DNA from: Sphingomonas horti
GTDB taxonomy: Bacteria; Pseudomonadota; Alphaproteobacteria; Sphingomonadales; Sphingomonadaceae
NCBI RefSeq assembly: GCF_009753715.1
Contig: NZ_WQMS01000007.1
Location: 72,001-136,000, forward strand
Length of the DNA stretch: 64,000 nt
Direction: 5' to 3'
Shown: positions 16,357 through 24,248 of the stretch, in pieces
Layout of the letters: every line of letters starts with the position of its first letter
How positions within the stretch are numbered: position 1 is the stretch's first letter
Made by a program: the position numbers and the translations under genes
Notes under the pieces: generated by a model
What the model was told of the DNA's origin: nothing
Databases searched by the model: none
The model's input: the letters and a program-made list of their open reading frames with translations, nothing else

Positions 16357-18228
16357 CTAGGCAGCCAAGTCCTCCAGCGATCCGCTGGCTTCGAGCCAGG
16401 CGGCTTCCGCCGCCTCGATCTGCGCTTCGATCCCGGCGCGGTGCTTCATCAACTCGGTCATCGAGCGGTTTGCGAGCTTCGGGTCGGCCGCCTTGGGATC
16501 GAACATGGCGAGGTCGATCGCGCTGCGCTCGGCGGTGAGGCGGGCGAGTTCGGCCTCGGCCTGCCTGACCCGGCTCCGAAGTGCCTTGGTCTGCTCGCGC
16601 GCTTCGGCGGCGGCGCGGCGGGCGTCCTTGCGGCTCGCCTTTGCTTCGGCCCTGCCGCTTTCCTCCGCATCGCCGGCCAGGATCAGCGCGACATAGTCGT
16701 CGAGCGATCCGTCGAATTCGCGCGCCATGCCCTGGTCGACCAGCACGAGGCGATCGGCGGTCATTTCCAGCATGTGACGGTCGTGGCTGACGATCAGAAC
16801 CGCGCCCGAATAGCCGTTCAGCGCCTGGATCAGCGCCTCGCGCGCGTCGACATCCAGATGGTTGGTCGGCTCGTCGAGGATCAGCAGATGCGGCGCGTCG
16901 CGGGTGATCAGCGCCAGCGCCAGCCGCGCCCGCTCGCCGCCCGACAGCTTGCCGACTTCGGTCGTCGCCTTCGGTCCTGAAAAGCCGAACCGTCCGAGCT
17001 GCGCGCGCACGGCCGACGGCGTCGCTCCGCCCATCGCGCGCGTCATATGCGCGAGCGGCGTATCGGCGGAGTCGAGTTCCTCGACCTGATACTGGGTGAA
17101 ATAGCCGACCCGCATCTTGCCCGACGCGTTCATCGCGCCCGCCATCGGCGCGAGCTGGGCGGCGAGCAGGCGCGCGAGCGTGGTCTTGCCGTTGCCGTTG
17201 CGGCCGAGCAGCGCGACCCGGTCGTCCGGATCTATGCGCAGGTTCAGCCGCTTCAGCACGGCCGTATCGCCATAGCCGACCTCGGCCATGTCGAGCGTGA
17301 TCAGCGGCGGCCGCAGCGCCGCCGGGCTCGGGAAGTCGAAGCTGAGGCTGGCATCGTCAAGCAGCTCTGCGATCGGCTGCATCCGGGCGAGCGCCTTCAC
17401 CCGCGACTGGGCCTGCTTGGCGGTCGAGGCGCGCGCGGAGTTGCGGGCGATGTAGTCCTGCAATTTCTCGCGTTCCGCCTGCTGCTTCGCGCGCGCGGAG
17501 GCGAGCTGCGCCTGGCGTTCCGCCCGCTGCCGCTCGAACGCGTCGTAACCGCCCGGGTAGAGCGTCAGCTTGCCGCGATCGAGGTGCAGGATGTGGTCGA
17601 CGACCTTGTTCAGGAAATCCCGCTCATGGCTGACGATCAGGATCGTCGCCGGATAGGATTTCAGAAAGTCTTCGAGCCACAGCACGGCCTCGAGGTCGAG
17701 GTGGTTCGACGGCTCGTCGAGCAGCAGCAGATCCGGCGCGGAGAACAGCAGCGAGGCGAGCGCGACGCGCATCCGCCAGCCGCCCGAAAAGCTGTCGAGC
17801 GGACGCTGCTGCGCCTCTTCGTCGAAGCCGAGCCCGACCAGGATTCGCGCGGCACGAGCCGGCGCGGAATGGGCGGAGATCGCGTTCAGCCGCTCATGGA
17901 CCTCGCCGAGCCGGTCGGGATCGTGGCTGGTCTCGGCCTCCGCCAGCAGCCGCGCGCGTTCGGTATCGGCGGCGAGCACCGTCTCCAGCGGGGTCGCGCT
18001 TCCGGCCGGCGCGTCCTGCGCGATATAGCCGAGGCGGGCACCCCGCGGCATTTCGGCCGCGCCCATGTCCGGCTCCAGCATGCCGGCGATCACGCGCACC
18101 AGCGTCGTTTTGCCAGCGCCGTTGCGGCCGATCAGCCCGACGCGGCTTTTCGGCGGCAGCGCGGCGGTGGCGCCGTCGAGGATCGTGCGCCCGCCCAGGC
18201 GAACGGTGATGTCGGACAGGTTGAGCAT
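16357..18228 (-). CDS. ABC-F family ATP-binding protein (YheS/Uup type)
   Basis: 623-residue soluble protein with two ABC ATPase domains and no membrane part. Domain 1 has Walker A GRNGAGKTT (about 36-44), signature FSGGWRMR and Walker B LLLLDEPSNHLD. Domain 2 has GRNGNGKTT, LSGGERAR and LLILDEPTNHLD. Between them lies the charged linker (RQRAERQAQLASARAKQQ...) typical of ABC-F proteins, and the C-terminus is a coiled-coil rich in Ala, Glu and Arg. ABC-F proteins act on the ribosome in translation or antibiotic protection. The usual Sphingomonas neighbours and length support a housekeeping YheS-like member. It is the first core gene to the right of the integrase. Confidence 0.92.
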   Translation of the reverse strand: MLNLSDITVRLGGRTILDGATAALPPKSRVGLIGRNGAGKTTLVRVIAGMLEPDMGAAEMPRGARLGYIAQDAPAGSATPLETVLAADTERARLLAEAETSHDPDRLGEVHERLNAISAHSAPARAARILVGLGFDEEAQQRPLDSFSGGWRMRVALASLLFSAPDLLLLDEPSNHLDLEAVLWLEDFLKSYPATILIVSHERDFLNKVVDHILHLDRGKLTLYPGGYDAFERQRAERQAQLASARAKQQAEREKLQDYIARNSARASTAKQAQSRVKALARMQPIAELLDDASLSFDFPSPAALRPPLITLDMAEVGYGDTAVLKRLNLRIDPDDRVALLGRNGNGKTTLARLLAAQLAPMAGAMNASGKMRVGYFTQYQVEELDSADTPLAHMTRAMGGATPSAVRAQLGRFGFSGPKATTEVGKLSGGERARLALALITRDAPHLLILDEPTNHLDVDAREALIQALNGYSGAVLIVSHDRHMLEMTADRLVLVDQGMAREFDGSLDDYVALILAGDAEESGRAEAKASRKDARRAAAEAREQTKALRSRVRQAEAELARLTAERSAIDLAMFDPKAADPKLANRSMTELMKHRAGIEAQIEAAEAAWLEASGSLEDLAA

Positions 18229-18311
18229 GAACGCGCGCCATTAGCATCAGGGGGTCACAGGCCCAACCCCATGCGTTATGAGCCGCTGAAACCGGATTTG
18301 CAGAGGATCAC

Positions 18312-18512
18312 ATGCCCACATCGATCGACCTGAAGCTGACCGAGGACGAAGCCGAGATCATCGTCGACGCGCTGGAGGCGGACCTGGAAGGCTATCTCGA
18401 ATCCGCGAAGGAGGCCCGCGGCAATAACCGCCGCGCCGAAGTCGCGACATTCGAGGAAGCGGCGGGTCGTATCAGGAGCGTGCTTGAGAAAGTCCGCGGC
18501 CTGCTCGACTAA
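18312..18512 (+). CDS. Small conserved-looking acidic protein, function unknown
   Basis: 66-residue protein, mostly predicted helical and strongly acidic in its first half (DLKLTEDEAEIIVDALEADL). No known motif was recognised. GAGGATC precedes the ATG. Its stop overlaps the stop of the facing 59-residue gene by 3 bases. The codon pattern fits the genome. Confidence 0.65.
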   Translation: MPTSIDLKLTEDEAEIIVDALEADLEGYLESAKEARGNNRRAEVATFEEAAGRIRSVLEKVRGLLD

Positions 18513-18688
18513 CGCAGCTTCGCGATCGACAGGCCGTCGAGCTTGGCGCGGTCCTTGACCGATTCCTCGCTGCGGGTCAGTGCCTTGGCGATCGCCTTCA
18601 GCGCCATGCCCTTCTTCGCCAACGTGTGAAGCTTCTGGATTTCGTCCGGGCGCCAGGGCTGCCGGTGCCGCTCGAACCGTTCGCTCAT
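18509..18688 (-). CDS. 59-residue HTH-like protein coupled to the helicase gene
   Basis: Short reading frame beginning MSERFERHRQPWRPDE and ending DGLSIAKLR. The middle pattern (W-P-E-I-QKL-L-KKGMALKAIAKALTRSEESV) resembles a Myb/SANT or GcrA-like helix-turn-helix, with IAKALTRSEESVKDRA as the likely recognition part. Its ATG overlaps the stop of the DEAD-box helicase gene (ATGA at 18685-18688), so it is translated by coupling. The gene is short but has consistent codon use. A role in nucleic-acid binding together with the helicase is inference. Confidence 0.65.
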   Translation of the reverse strand: MSERFERHRQPWRPDEIQKLHTLAKKGMALKAIAKALTRSEESVKDRAKLDGLSIAKLR

Positions 18689-20376
18689 GCCTTTTCCCTC
18701 CGCGCCGGCTTCCTGCCATGCGCGAAGGGTTTTGGCTTGTAGGTTTTACGCGGCGGCTGATGCCTGGCCGGGGCCCCCTGGGCCAGCGCGAGCCCGATAT
18801 TGCTTTCGTCGTCGCCCTTGCCGGCGGTGCGCTTCCAGGACGCGACGAAGCGGTCGGCGGCGGCGCGCGGTACGTCGAACTGGGTCTCGGCCGGACCGAT
18901 GCGGATCGCACCGACCTCCGCCTTGGTGATGTGCCCTCGACGGCAGAGCAGGGGCAGGATCCAGCGCGGGTCGGCATTCTGGCGCCGGCCGACATCGATC
19001 CGGAACCAGACCGTATCATCAAATCCGGCGCGGTGACCGCGATCGTCGCGACGTTCGGCCGGCGCGCCGGTGCCCAGCAATTCCTCCGGCTCCGGCAGCG
19101 CAGCGCGATGCGCGCGGACAAGCGCCGCGGCAATGTCCTCCGGGCTGCGCTCTGCGATCAGACGGGCGGCGATGGCGCGATCCTCCTCGTCGATCTCGAC
19201 CGGCTCCAGCAGCGCAGCGACCAGCCGTTCGCGATCCTGGCGCCGGATCGCCTCCGGCGTCGGCGGGTCGATCCAGCGCGCCTGGATGCGGGCGCCGCGC
19301 AGCATCATCTCGACCCGGCGGCGGCGCTGGAACGGGACCACCAGCACCGCGGTGCCCTTCTTGCCGGCGCGCCCGGTGCGGCCCGATCGATGCTGCAACG
19401 TCTCGGCGTCGCGCGGCAGCTCGACATGGATGACGAGGCTCAGCGTCGGCAGGTCGATGCCGCGCGCGGCGACGTCGGTCGCGACGCAGACCCGCGCCCG
19501 CCGGTCGCGAAGCGCCTGGAGCGCGGCGTTGCGCTCGTTCTGGCTGTGCTCGCCCGACAGCGCCACCGCCGCGAAGCCGCGCTCGACCAATGTCGCGTGC
19601 AGGTGCCGCACATTCTCGCGGGTCGCGCAGAACAGCATCGCGGTCTCAGCCTCATGCAGGCGCAGCAGGTTCACGACGGCGTGCTCGATGTCCGGCGGCG
19701 CGACCGCCAGCGCCTGGTATTCGATGTCGCCATGACCGCGATCCTCGCCGACCGTCGAGATGCGCAGCGCATCGCGCTGGTAGCGTTTGGCGAGGGCGAC
19801 GATCGGCCGGGGCATCGTCGCCGAGAACAGGAGCGTCCGGCGCTCGGCCGGGGTCGCGTCGAGGATCTGCTCGAGATCCTCGCGAAAGCCCATGTCGAGC
19901 ATCTCGTCGGCCTCGTCGAGCACCGCTACCCGCAAGGTGGAGAGCTCCAGCGCGCCGCGTTCGAGATGGTCTCGCAGCCTGCCCGGCGTGCCGACAACGA
20001 TATGCGCCCCGTATGATAGCGCGCGGCGCTCCTTCGACGCATCCATGCCGCCGACGCAGGTGGCGACGCGCGCGCCCGTCTTGCCGTAGAGCCAGACCAG
20101 CTCGCGGCTGACCTGCAGCGCCAGCTCGCGAGTCGGCGCGATGATCAGAGCGAGCGGCGCGCCGGGTCGGCCGGCGCCTCCTTCCGCGTCCAGCAGCTCC
20201 GGCGCCATGGCGAGGCCGAACGCGACCGTCTTGCCGGAGCCGGTCTGGGCCGAGACGATCAGGTCTCGTCCGCCCGCGCCCTCTTCGAGCACGGCCGTCT
20301 GGACCGGGGTGGGATTTTCATAGCCGCGCGCGGCGAGCGCTTCGGCGAGCTGCTGGGGAAGGTCTGGAAAAGGCAT
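18685..20376 (-). CDS. DEAD-box RNA helicase, DbpA-like C-terminus
   Basis: 563-residue ATP-dependent RNA helicase. Visible motifs are Q-motif region (YENPTPVQTAVL), I (AQTGSGKT), Ia (PTRELALQV), GG, Ib (VGTPGRL), II (VLDEADEML), III (FSATMP), and in the second domain ARGIDLP and HRSGRTGRAG. After the helicase core (to about 380) a C-terminal domain around 470-545 (FRIDVGRRQNADPRWILPLLCRRG..., TQFDVPRAAADRF) looks like the DbpA RNA-binding domain, which targets 23S rRNA during ribosome assembly. A basic tail follows. Start 20376 (MPFPDLPQQL) is preferred because it matches the family start. Confidence 0.92.
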   Translation of the reverse strand: MPFPDLPQQLAEALAARGYENPTPVQTAVLEEGAGGRDLIVSAQTGSGKTVAFGLAMAPELLDAEGGAGRPGAPLALIIAPTRELALQVSRELVWLYGKTGARVATCVGGMDASKERRALSYGAHIVVGTPGRLRDHLERGALELSTLRVAVLDEADEMLDMGFREDLEQILDATPAERRTLLFSATMPRPIVALAKRYQRDALRISTVGEDRGHGDIEYQALAVAPPDIEHAVVNLLRLHEAETAMLFCATRENVRHLHATLVERGFAAVALSGEHSQNERNAALQALRDRRARVCVATDVAARGIDLPTLSLVIHVELPRDAETLQHRSGRTGRAGKKGTAVLVVPFQRRRRVEMMLRGARIQARWIDPPTPEAIRRQDRERLVAALLEPVEIDEEDRAIAARLIAERSPEDIAAALVRAHRAALPEPEELLGTGAPAERRDDRGHRAGFDDTVWFRIDVGRRQNADPRWILPLLCRRGHITKAEVGAIRIGPAETQFDVPRAAADRFVASWKRTAGKGDDESNIGLALAQGAPARHQPPRKTYKPKPFAHGRKPARREKA

Positions 20377-20546
20377 GAAGGCGCATAGATGGGGGCGCGA
20401 AGGGCCAAAACCTAGGCTCGCCTGGCGATTGTCCTGCGGCGGGCTTCGGTTAACCACCTATCAGCCTTGTCGCTCTGCCTGTGCCGTTTAGCACAGCCGG
20501 CGGAACCAACGCGCGTATCATGCGATGGTGCGGCCGGGAGAAGCAC

Positions 20547-20705
20547 ATGCTCTGGATCTCGCTCGTTCTCGTCGTGTTCGTCGCGCTGGCGCTCACCTGC
20601 GCGGTCCTGCTGTCGCGGGCGGCTCCGGTTGCCACGGCCGATGTCGAGCCGATGAAGAAGGCGCTGGAACGGCGGCTCCGCGACGGGGTCGAGTTCCGCC
20701 TGTAG
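20547..20705 (+). CDS. Small single-span membrane protein
   Basis: 52-residue protein with one N-terminal transmembrane helix (LWISLVLVVFVALALTCAVL) and a short charged cytoplasmic or periplasmic tail ending RLRDGVEFRL. GGGAG is positioned before the ATG. It ends 3 bases before the AlkB-like gene and is probably co-transcribed with it. Function unknown. Confidence 0.6.
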   Translation: MLWISLVLVVFVALALTCAVLLSRAAPVATADVEPMKKALERRLRDGVEFRL

Positions 20706-20708
20706 GCC

Positions 20709-21266
20709 GTGCCTGCCGATCTGTTCGGGGCACCGGTGCTGCCGGGCCTCGCGACGGCCGGGGACTTCATTTCACCTGATGAAGAAGGGACGCTGATCGC
20801 GGCGATCGACGCCGCGCCGCTGGCCCCTTTCCGCTTCCAGGGCTGGACCGGCAAACGGCTCACCCATTCCTATGGCTGGACCTACGACTTCGACCGGGCG
20901 CGCTTCGCCGAAAGCGAGCCGATCCCGGAATGGCTGCGGCCGTTACAGGCCCGTGCCGCCGCGTTCGCGGGGCTGGAACCCGCGGAGCTCGCCCATGTGC
21001 TGCTGATCCGCTACGATCCCGGTGCCGGCATCGGCTGGCACCGGGATCGTCCGGTCTTCGAGCATGTCGTCGGCGTGTCGCTGGGGGCCGAGGCCGGGAT
21101 GCGATTTCGCAGACGCCGCGATGGCGGCTTCGAGCGCCGATCGCTGCCGCTGCCGCCGCGCGCCGCCTACCACCTGTCCGAAGAAGCGCGGCACGGATGG
21201 GAGCACAGCATCGCCCCCATCCAGGAGACGCGCTGGTCCGTCACGTTCCGCAGCCTCAGGCGCTAG
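20709..21266 (+). CDS. AlkB-like 2OG-Fe(II) dioxygenase
   Basis: 185-residue oxygenase of the AlkB family. Iron ligands are the HxD pair in GIGWHRDRP and the later His in GWEHSI; the 2-oxoglutarate-binding Arg is in TRWSVTFRSLR. The substrate loop includes HSYGWTYDF. AlkB proteins remove alkyl groups from DNA or RNA bases by oxidative demethylation. A GTG start at 20709 is used; it is only 3 bases after the small membrane protein gene. It overlaps the 3' end of the converging DUF808 gene by 11 bases. Confidence 0.88.
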   Translation: MPADLFGAPVLPGLATAGDFISPDEEGTLIAAIDAAPLAPFRFQGWTGKRLTHSYGWTYDFDRARFAESEPIPEWLRPLQARAAAFAGLEPAELAHVLLIRYDPGAGIGWHRDRPVFEHVVGVSLGAEAGMRFRRRRDGGFERRSLPLPPRAAYHLSEEARHGWEHSIAPIQETRWSVTFRSLRR

Positions 21267-22197
21267 CGCTCCTGGCCGGGAGCAGATGCAGCACGCCCGC
21301 GATCACGCCTCCCACCACAAGTCCCCCAAGGCCGGAGCCGAGCGCGGTCACCGTCCAGCCGACCAGGCCGTGCGCAAACGGCACTGCCTCCGCCGCGCTT
21401 TCAGCCATGCTGTGCAGGGCGTGCGGAATGGCGCCGAGGCCGAGCGCCTCGATCCCATGGACGAGGATGCCGCCGCCGACCCAGATCATCGCCGCGACGC
21501 CGATCGCCGACAGTCCGCTCATCACCCGCGGCATTGCGTGGACCAGCCCGCGCCCGATCGCACGGACCCCGCTTGCCTGCCGCTGGGCCAGGTGCAGCCC
21601 GATATCGTCCATCTTCACGATCAGCCCGACCACGCCATAGACGGCGACGGTGATCGCGAGCGCGACGATGGCGAGGGCGCCGGACTGGGTCAGCAGCGGT
21701 TGCCCGGTCACTTCGCCGAGCGCGATCGCCATGATCTCCGCCGATAGGATGAAATCGGTGCGCACCGCGCCGCTGACCATCGCCTTTTCAACCGCGGCCG
21801 ATCCTTGCGCGGTCTCGGCAGGCTCGTCCGGCGCTTCGTGCCCGCCGACCGCCTCGATCAGCTTCTCGACGCCCTCGAAACTCAGATAGGCGCCGCCCAG
21901 CATCAGCAGCGGCGTGATGGCCCAGGGCAGGAACGCCGTCAGCAGCAATGCCGCCGGAAGCAGGATCACCAGCTTGTTGAACAGCGAGCCGCGCGCGATC
22001 CGGGCGATGATCGGCAGCTCGCGGTCGGGCGTGACGCCGCTGACGTAACGCGGCGTGACCGCCGTGTCGTCGACGACGACACCGGCCGCCTTGGCGCCAG
22101 CCTTGCCAGCCGCGGCGCCGACATCGTCGATCGACGCCGCAGCGAGCTTGGCGATCGCGGCCACATCGTCCAGCAGGGCGAACAGTCCCGACGCCAT
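21256..22197 (-). CDS. DUF808 family inner-membrane protein (YedI-like)
   Basis: 313-residue protein that starts with the family signature MASGLFALLDDVAAIAKLAAASIDD. About six to seven hydrophobic segments follow, including LVILLPAALLLTAFLPWAI, PLLMLGGAYLSFEGVEKL, and several C-terminal helices. DUF808 proteins are inner-membrane proteins of unknown biochemical function. It converges on the AlkB-like gene. Confidence 0.9.
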   Translation of the reverse strand: MASGLFALLDDVAAIAKLAAASIDDVGAAAGKAGAKAAGVVVDDTAVTPRYVSGVTPDRELPIIARIARGSLFNKLVILLPAALLLTAFLPWAITPLLMLGGAYLSFEGVEKLIEAVGGHEAPDEPAETAQGSAAVEKAMVSGAVRTDFILSAEIMAIALGEVTGQPLLTQSGALAIVALAITVAVYGVVGLIVKMDDIGLHLAQRQASGVRAIGRGLVHAMPRVMSGLSAIGVAAMIWVGGGILVHGIEALGLGAIPHALHSMAESAAEAVPFAHGLVGWTVTALGSGLGGLVVGGVIAGVLHLLPARSASA

Positions 22198-22235
22198 CGG
22201 GCCGCTCCTAACGACGTGCGGCGGACGATGCTAGA

Positions 22236-22733
22236 TCAGGCGTTGCGGCTCGCTTCGAACAGGAACCATGCGCGCTTCTCCGCCTGGTCGATCCAGTCGT
22301 CGGCCATCGAGCTGGTCGCGGTATCGCCGGCGGCTTCCGCCGCCTCGCGCGCCTCGCGGATGCGCTGGACCAGCTTGCTATTGTCGTCGCGCAACTCCGC
22401 CAGCATGGCGGCCGGGGCGACATACTCGCGGTCGTTGTCGATCAGCGTCTGCCGGCGCGCGATATCGCCGATCGACCGCAGCGTCGTGTTGCCGATCTTG
22501 CGGACCCGCTCGGCGATCGCATCGGTGATCCCGATGATCTCCGCCGCCTGCTCGTCGAGCATCAGATGATAGTCACGGAAGTGCGGGCCAGAGACGTGCC
22601 AGTGGAAATTCTTGGTCTTCAGGAACAGAGCGAACGCATCGGCGAGCAGGCCGTTCAGCGCGTCGGCGGCGCTCTTCGTCTCGTTGCTGGAAAGGTCGGT
22701 CGGGGTCTTCAAATCGGTGGGGGCGCTCGCCAT
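22236..22733 (-). CDS. dps: Dps family DNA-binding/ferritin-like protein
   Basis: 165-residue Dps-type mini-ferritin that binds DNA and oxidises and stores iron in starved or oxidatively stressed cells. Ferroxidase ligands are visible in NFHWHVSGPHFRDYHLMLDEQAAEI: the His, and the Asp and Glu of the family pattern. The C-terminal WFLFEASRNA is typical. Start 22733 (MASAPTDLK) is preferred because GGAG precedes it. An EcfG-like promoter lies about 40 bases upstream, consistent with general stress control. Confidence 0.9.
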   Translation of the reverse strand: MASAPTDLKTPTDLSSNETKSAADALNGLLADAFALFLKTKNFHWHVSGPHFRDYHLMLDEQAAEIIGITDAIAERVRKIGNTTLRSIGDIARRQTLIDNDREYVAPAAMLAELRDDNSKLVQRIREAREAAEAAGDTATSSMADDWIDQAEKRAWFLFEASRNA

Positions 22734-22773
22734 GCCGGTCTCCTTCGTTGCGCGGGGGAAATGATACCCGGAC

Positions 22774-22799
22774 AACGGATCGGCAAGGGACTGGGTCCC
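22774..22799 (-). promoter_or_regulatory. Candidate EcfG-type promoter for dps
   Basis: On the minus strand GGGAC, 17 bases, CGTT, against the EcfG consensus GGAAC-N16/17-CGTT (one mismatch). The -10 element ends 40 bases before the dps start. Confidence 0.45.
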
Positions 22800-22829
22800 T
22801 GAAGAATCCCGATCGGTCTGATCGGCGGC

Positions 22830-23144
22830 CTACATCACCCGGACCGAAGCCGCTGCCGCCCAGGCGCTTGCCGCGGCAGGGTCGGTGCGCCCGCTCTCGG
22901 TCGCCTCGCGCATCAGCGACAGGACGTTGATCACGCTCGGCCCACGCTCGCCGCGCGCCAACCGTCCCTCAAGCTTCCAGGCAAGATCGGCGACCGGCGC
23001 CAGCTGATATTGCTGGGCCAGATGGCGCACGCTTGACGCTTTATCGCAGAGCCCGGCGACCGAGCCATGGGCGACCGCCGCCCTCAGCCCGTCGATCTGC
23101 TCGCACAGCTCCGCGCGGACCTTGATCATCCCGTCCTGCTGCAT
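22830..23144 (-). CDS. Small hypothetical protein, helical
   Basis: 104-residue protein, largely alpha-helical by composition, with no signal peptide. The pattern CEQIDGLRAAVAHGSVAGLCDKASSVRHLAQQY...LEGRL is faintly like Hpt or small regulatory four-helix folds, but a phospho-His motif is not clear. GGAGAGG precedes the ATG. It lies upstream of dps on the same strand with about 96 bases between, and probably has its own transcript. Confidence 0.65.
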   Translation of the reverse strand: MQQDGMIKVRAELCEQIDGLRAAVAHGSVAGLCDKASSVRHLAQQYQLAPVADLAWKLEGRLARGERGPSVINVLSLMREATESGRTDPAAASAWAAAASVRVM

Positions 23145-23311
23145 GTCTGCCTCTCCAGACTGTTATGGGAGGCGAGGCTATCCGGCGTTGGTGAAGGCCC
23201 GGTTAAGCGCAGCCATCTTGACTCGAAACGCGCGAGCGCGCATGGGGCGCGGCTGACAGAGCGGCGGCGACGCCGCTTTTATTGTTTCCAGATATCGAAG
23301 AGAGCCCAGCC

Positions 23312-23479
23312 ATGGCCAAGCCGACCACCGTCAAGATCAAGCTCGTCAGCTCCGCCGACACGGGCTTCTTCTACGTGACCAAGAAGAACCCGCGCACGCA
23401 GACCGAAAAGCTGAGCTTCCGCAAGTACGACCCGGTCGCGCGCAAGCATGTCGAGTTCAAGGAAGCCAAGATCAAGTAA
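23312..23479 (+). CDS. rpmG: 50S ribosomal protein L33
   Basis: 55-residue L33 of the large ribosomal subunit, full length ([14 protein letters not shown]...[17 protein letters not shown]). It is the cysteine-free form: the zinc-binding CxxC pairs of the alternative paralogue are absent. The upstream in-frame ATG at 23282 is rejected because the standard L33 start is here. A hairpin terminator follows. Confidence 0.96.
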   Translation: MAKPTTVKIKLVSSADTGFFYVTKKNPRTQTEKLSFRKYDPVARKHVEFKEAKIK

Positions 23480-23509
23480 CCGCGCTCAGCGGCCTTCCGA
23501 TCTTCCTGC

Positions 23510-23542
23510 CGCGCGCTCGGAGCTTGCCGGGCGCGCGTTTTT
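23510..23542 (+). terminator. Terminator after rpmG
   Basis: A 7-bp GC stem (cgcgcgc / gcgcgcg) with a 14-base loop is followed by TTTTT, 30 bases after the rpmG stop. Confidence 0.7.
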
Positions 23543-23562
23543 GCGTTTGCACTGGCGCGCAG

Positions 23563-24018
23563 ATGCCCGATTCGACGGACCCTCACCATCTGCAGCGCTT
23601 CGTCGACGCGCAGGAATGGGCGTTCGCCGATGCGCTGGCGGAGCTTGGGGCGGGACAGAAGCGGACCCACTGGATGTGGTTTATCTTTCCGCAGCTCGCC
23701 GAACTGGGGCGCAGCGAGACGGCGCGGTTCTTCGGCATCCGTTCGGCCGATGAAGCGCAGGCATACCTGGCGCACCCGCTGCTCGGGTCCCGGCTCCGGC
23801 AATGCTGCGTCGCGCTCCTCCGTCACCGGAGCCGCAGCGCCGAGGCGATCATGGGCAGCGTGGACGCGCTGAAGCTCAAGTCATCGATGACGCTGTTCGA
23901 GGCAATTGCCGACGATCGCTCGTCTTTCGCCGCCGTGCTGGATGCCTTCTACCTGGGCGCCCGCGACGCTCTTACGCTCGATCTGCTCGGCCGCGCCGGA
24001 ACGCCAATCGTTTCGTGA
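23563..24018 (+). CDS. DUF1810 domain-containing protein
   Basis: 151-residue protein of the DUF1810 family, with the characteristic DLQRFVDAQ-like opening (HHLQRFVDAQEWAFADALAEL), the KRTHWMWFIFPQLAELG motif and the late KLKSSMTLFEAIADD. Family members are soluble and have no firmly assigned function; relatives share a fold with ADP-ribose/NADAR-like proteins. An EcfG-type promoter for the next gene lies inside its 3' end. Confidence 0.88.
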   Translation: MPDSTDPHHLQRFVDAQEWAFADALAELGAGQKRTHWMWFIFPQLAELGRSETARFFGIRSADEAQAYLAHPLLGSRLRQCCVALLRHRSRSAEAIMGSVDALKLKSSMTLFEAIADDRSSFAAVLDAFYLGARDALTLDLLGRAGTPIVS

Positions 24019-24023
24019 GCGTT
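23998..24023 (+). promoter_or_regulatory. Consensus EcfG-type (general stress) promoter
   Basis: GGAAC, 17 bases, CGTT: an exact match to the alphaproteobacterial EcfG consensus. It overlaps the 3' end of the DUF1810 gene and lies 48 bases before the small membrane protein gene at 24071. Confidence 0.65.
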
Positions 24024-24070
24024 CTGCTTCCGCCGGCCGCGAAACCATGCGGCTGTACGGGAGAAAAGAC

Positions 24071-24217
24071 ATGCTTTGGACGATCGCCGTCATCCTGCTG
24101 GTCCTGTGGCTGCTCGGCTTCTTCGCCTTCCACATCGCCGGCGGGCTGATTCACATCCTGCTGGTGCTCGCGATCATCGTCGGCCTGATCCAGCTCTTCA
24201 CCGGCCGGCGCGTCTAG
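24071..24217 (+). CDS. Lmo0937-family small membrane protein
   Basis: 48-residue hydrophobic protein with two predicted transmembrane helices (LWTIAVILLVLWLLGFFAFH and LIHILLVLAIIVGLIQLF) joined by an AGG turn and ending in TGRRV. The layout matches the lmo0937/DUF5670 family of stress-induced small membrane proteins. The consensus EcfG promoter upstream fits a general stress role. A strong hairpin follows. Confidence 0.8.
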   Translation: MLWTIAVILLVLWLLGFFAFHIAGGLIHILLVLAIIVGLIQLFTGRRV

Positions 24218-24225
24218 GCCGGTTC

Positions 24226-24248
24226 GGGCGGGGAGCTACTCCCCGCCC
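24226..24248. terminator. Convergent hairpin between small membrane gene and AAA+ gene
   Basis: A perfect 9-bp stem (gggcgggga / tccccgccc) with a 5-base loop overlaps the stop codon of the CDC48-like gene. The T-run is short, so it may terminate weakly or mainly protect the 3' ends of both converging transcripts. Confidence 0.55.

Noticed and set aside
20531-20560. EcfG-type promoter just before the small membrane gene at 20547
   Set aside because: GGAAC is present but the -10 part reads CGAT and would lie too close to the start codon.
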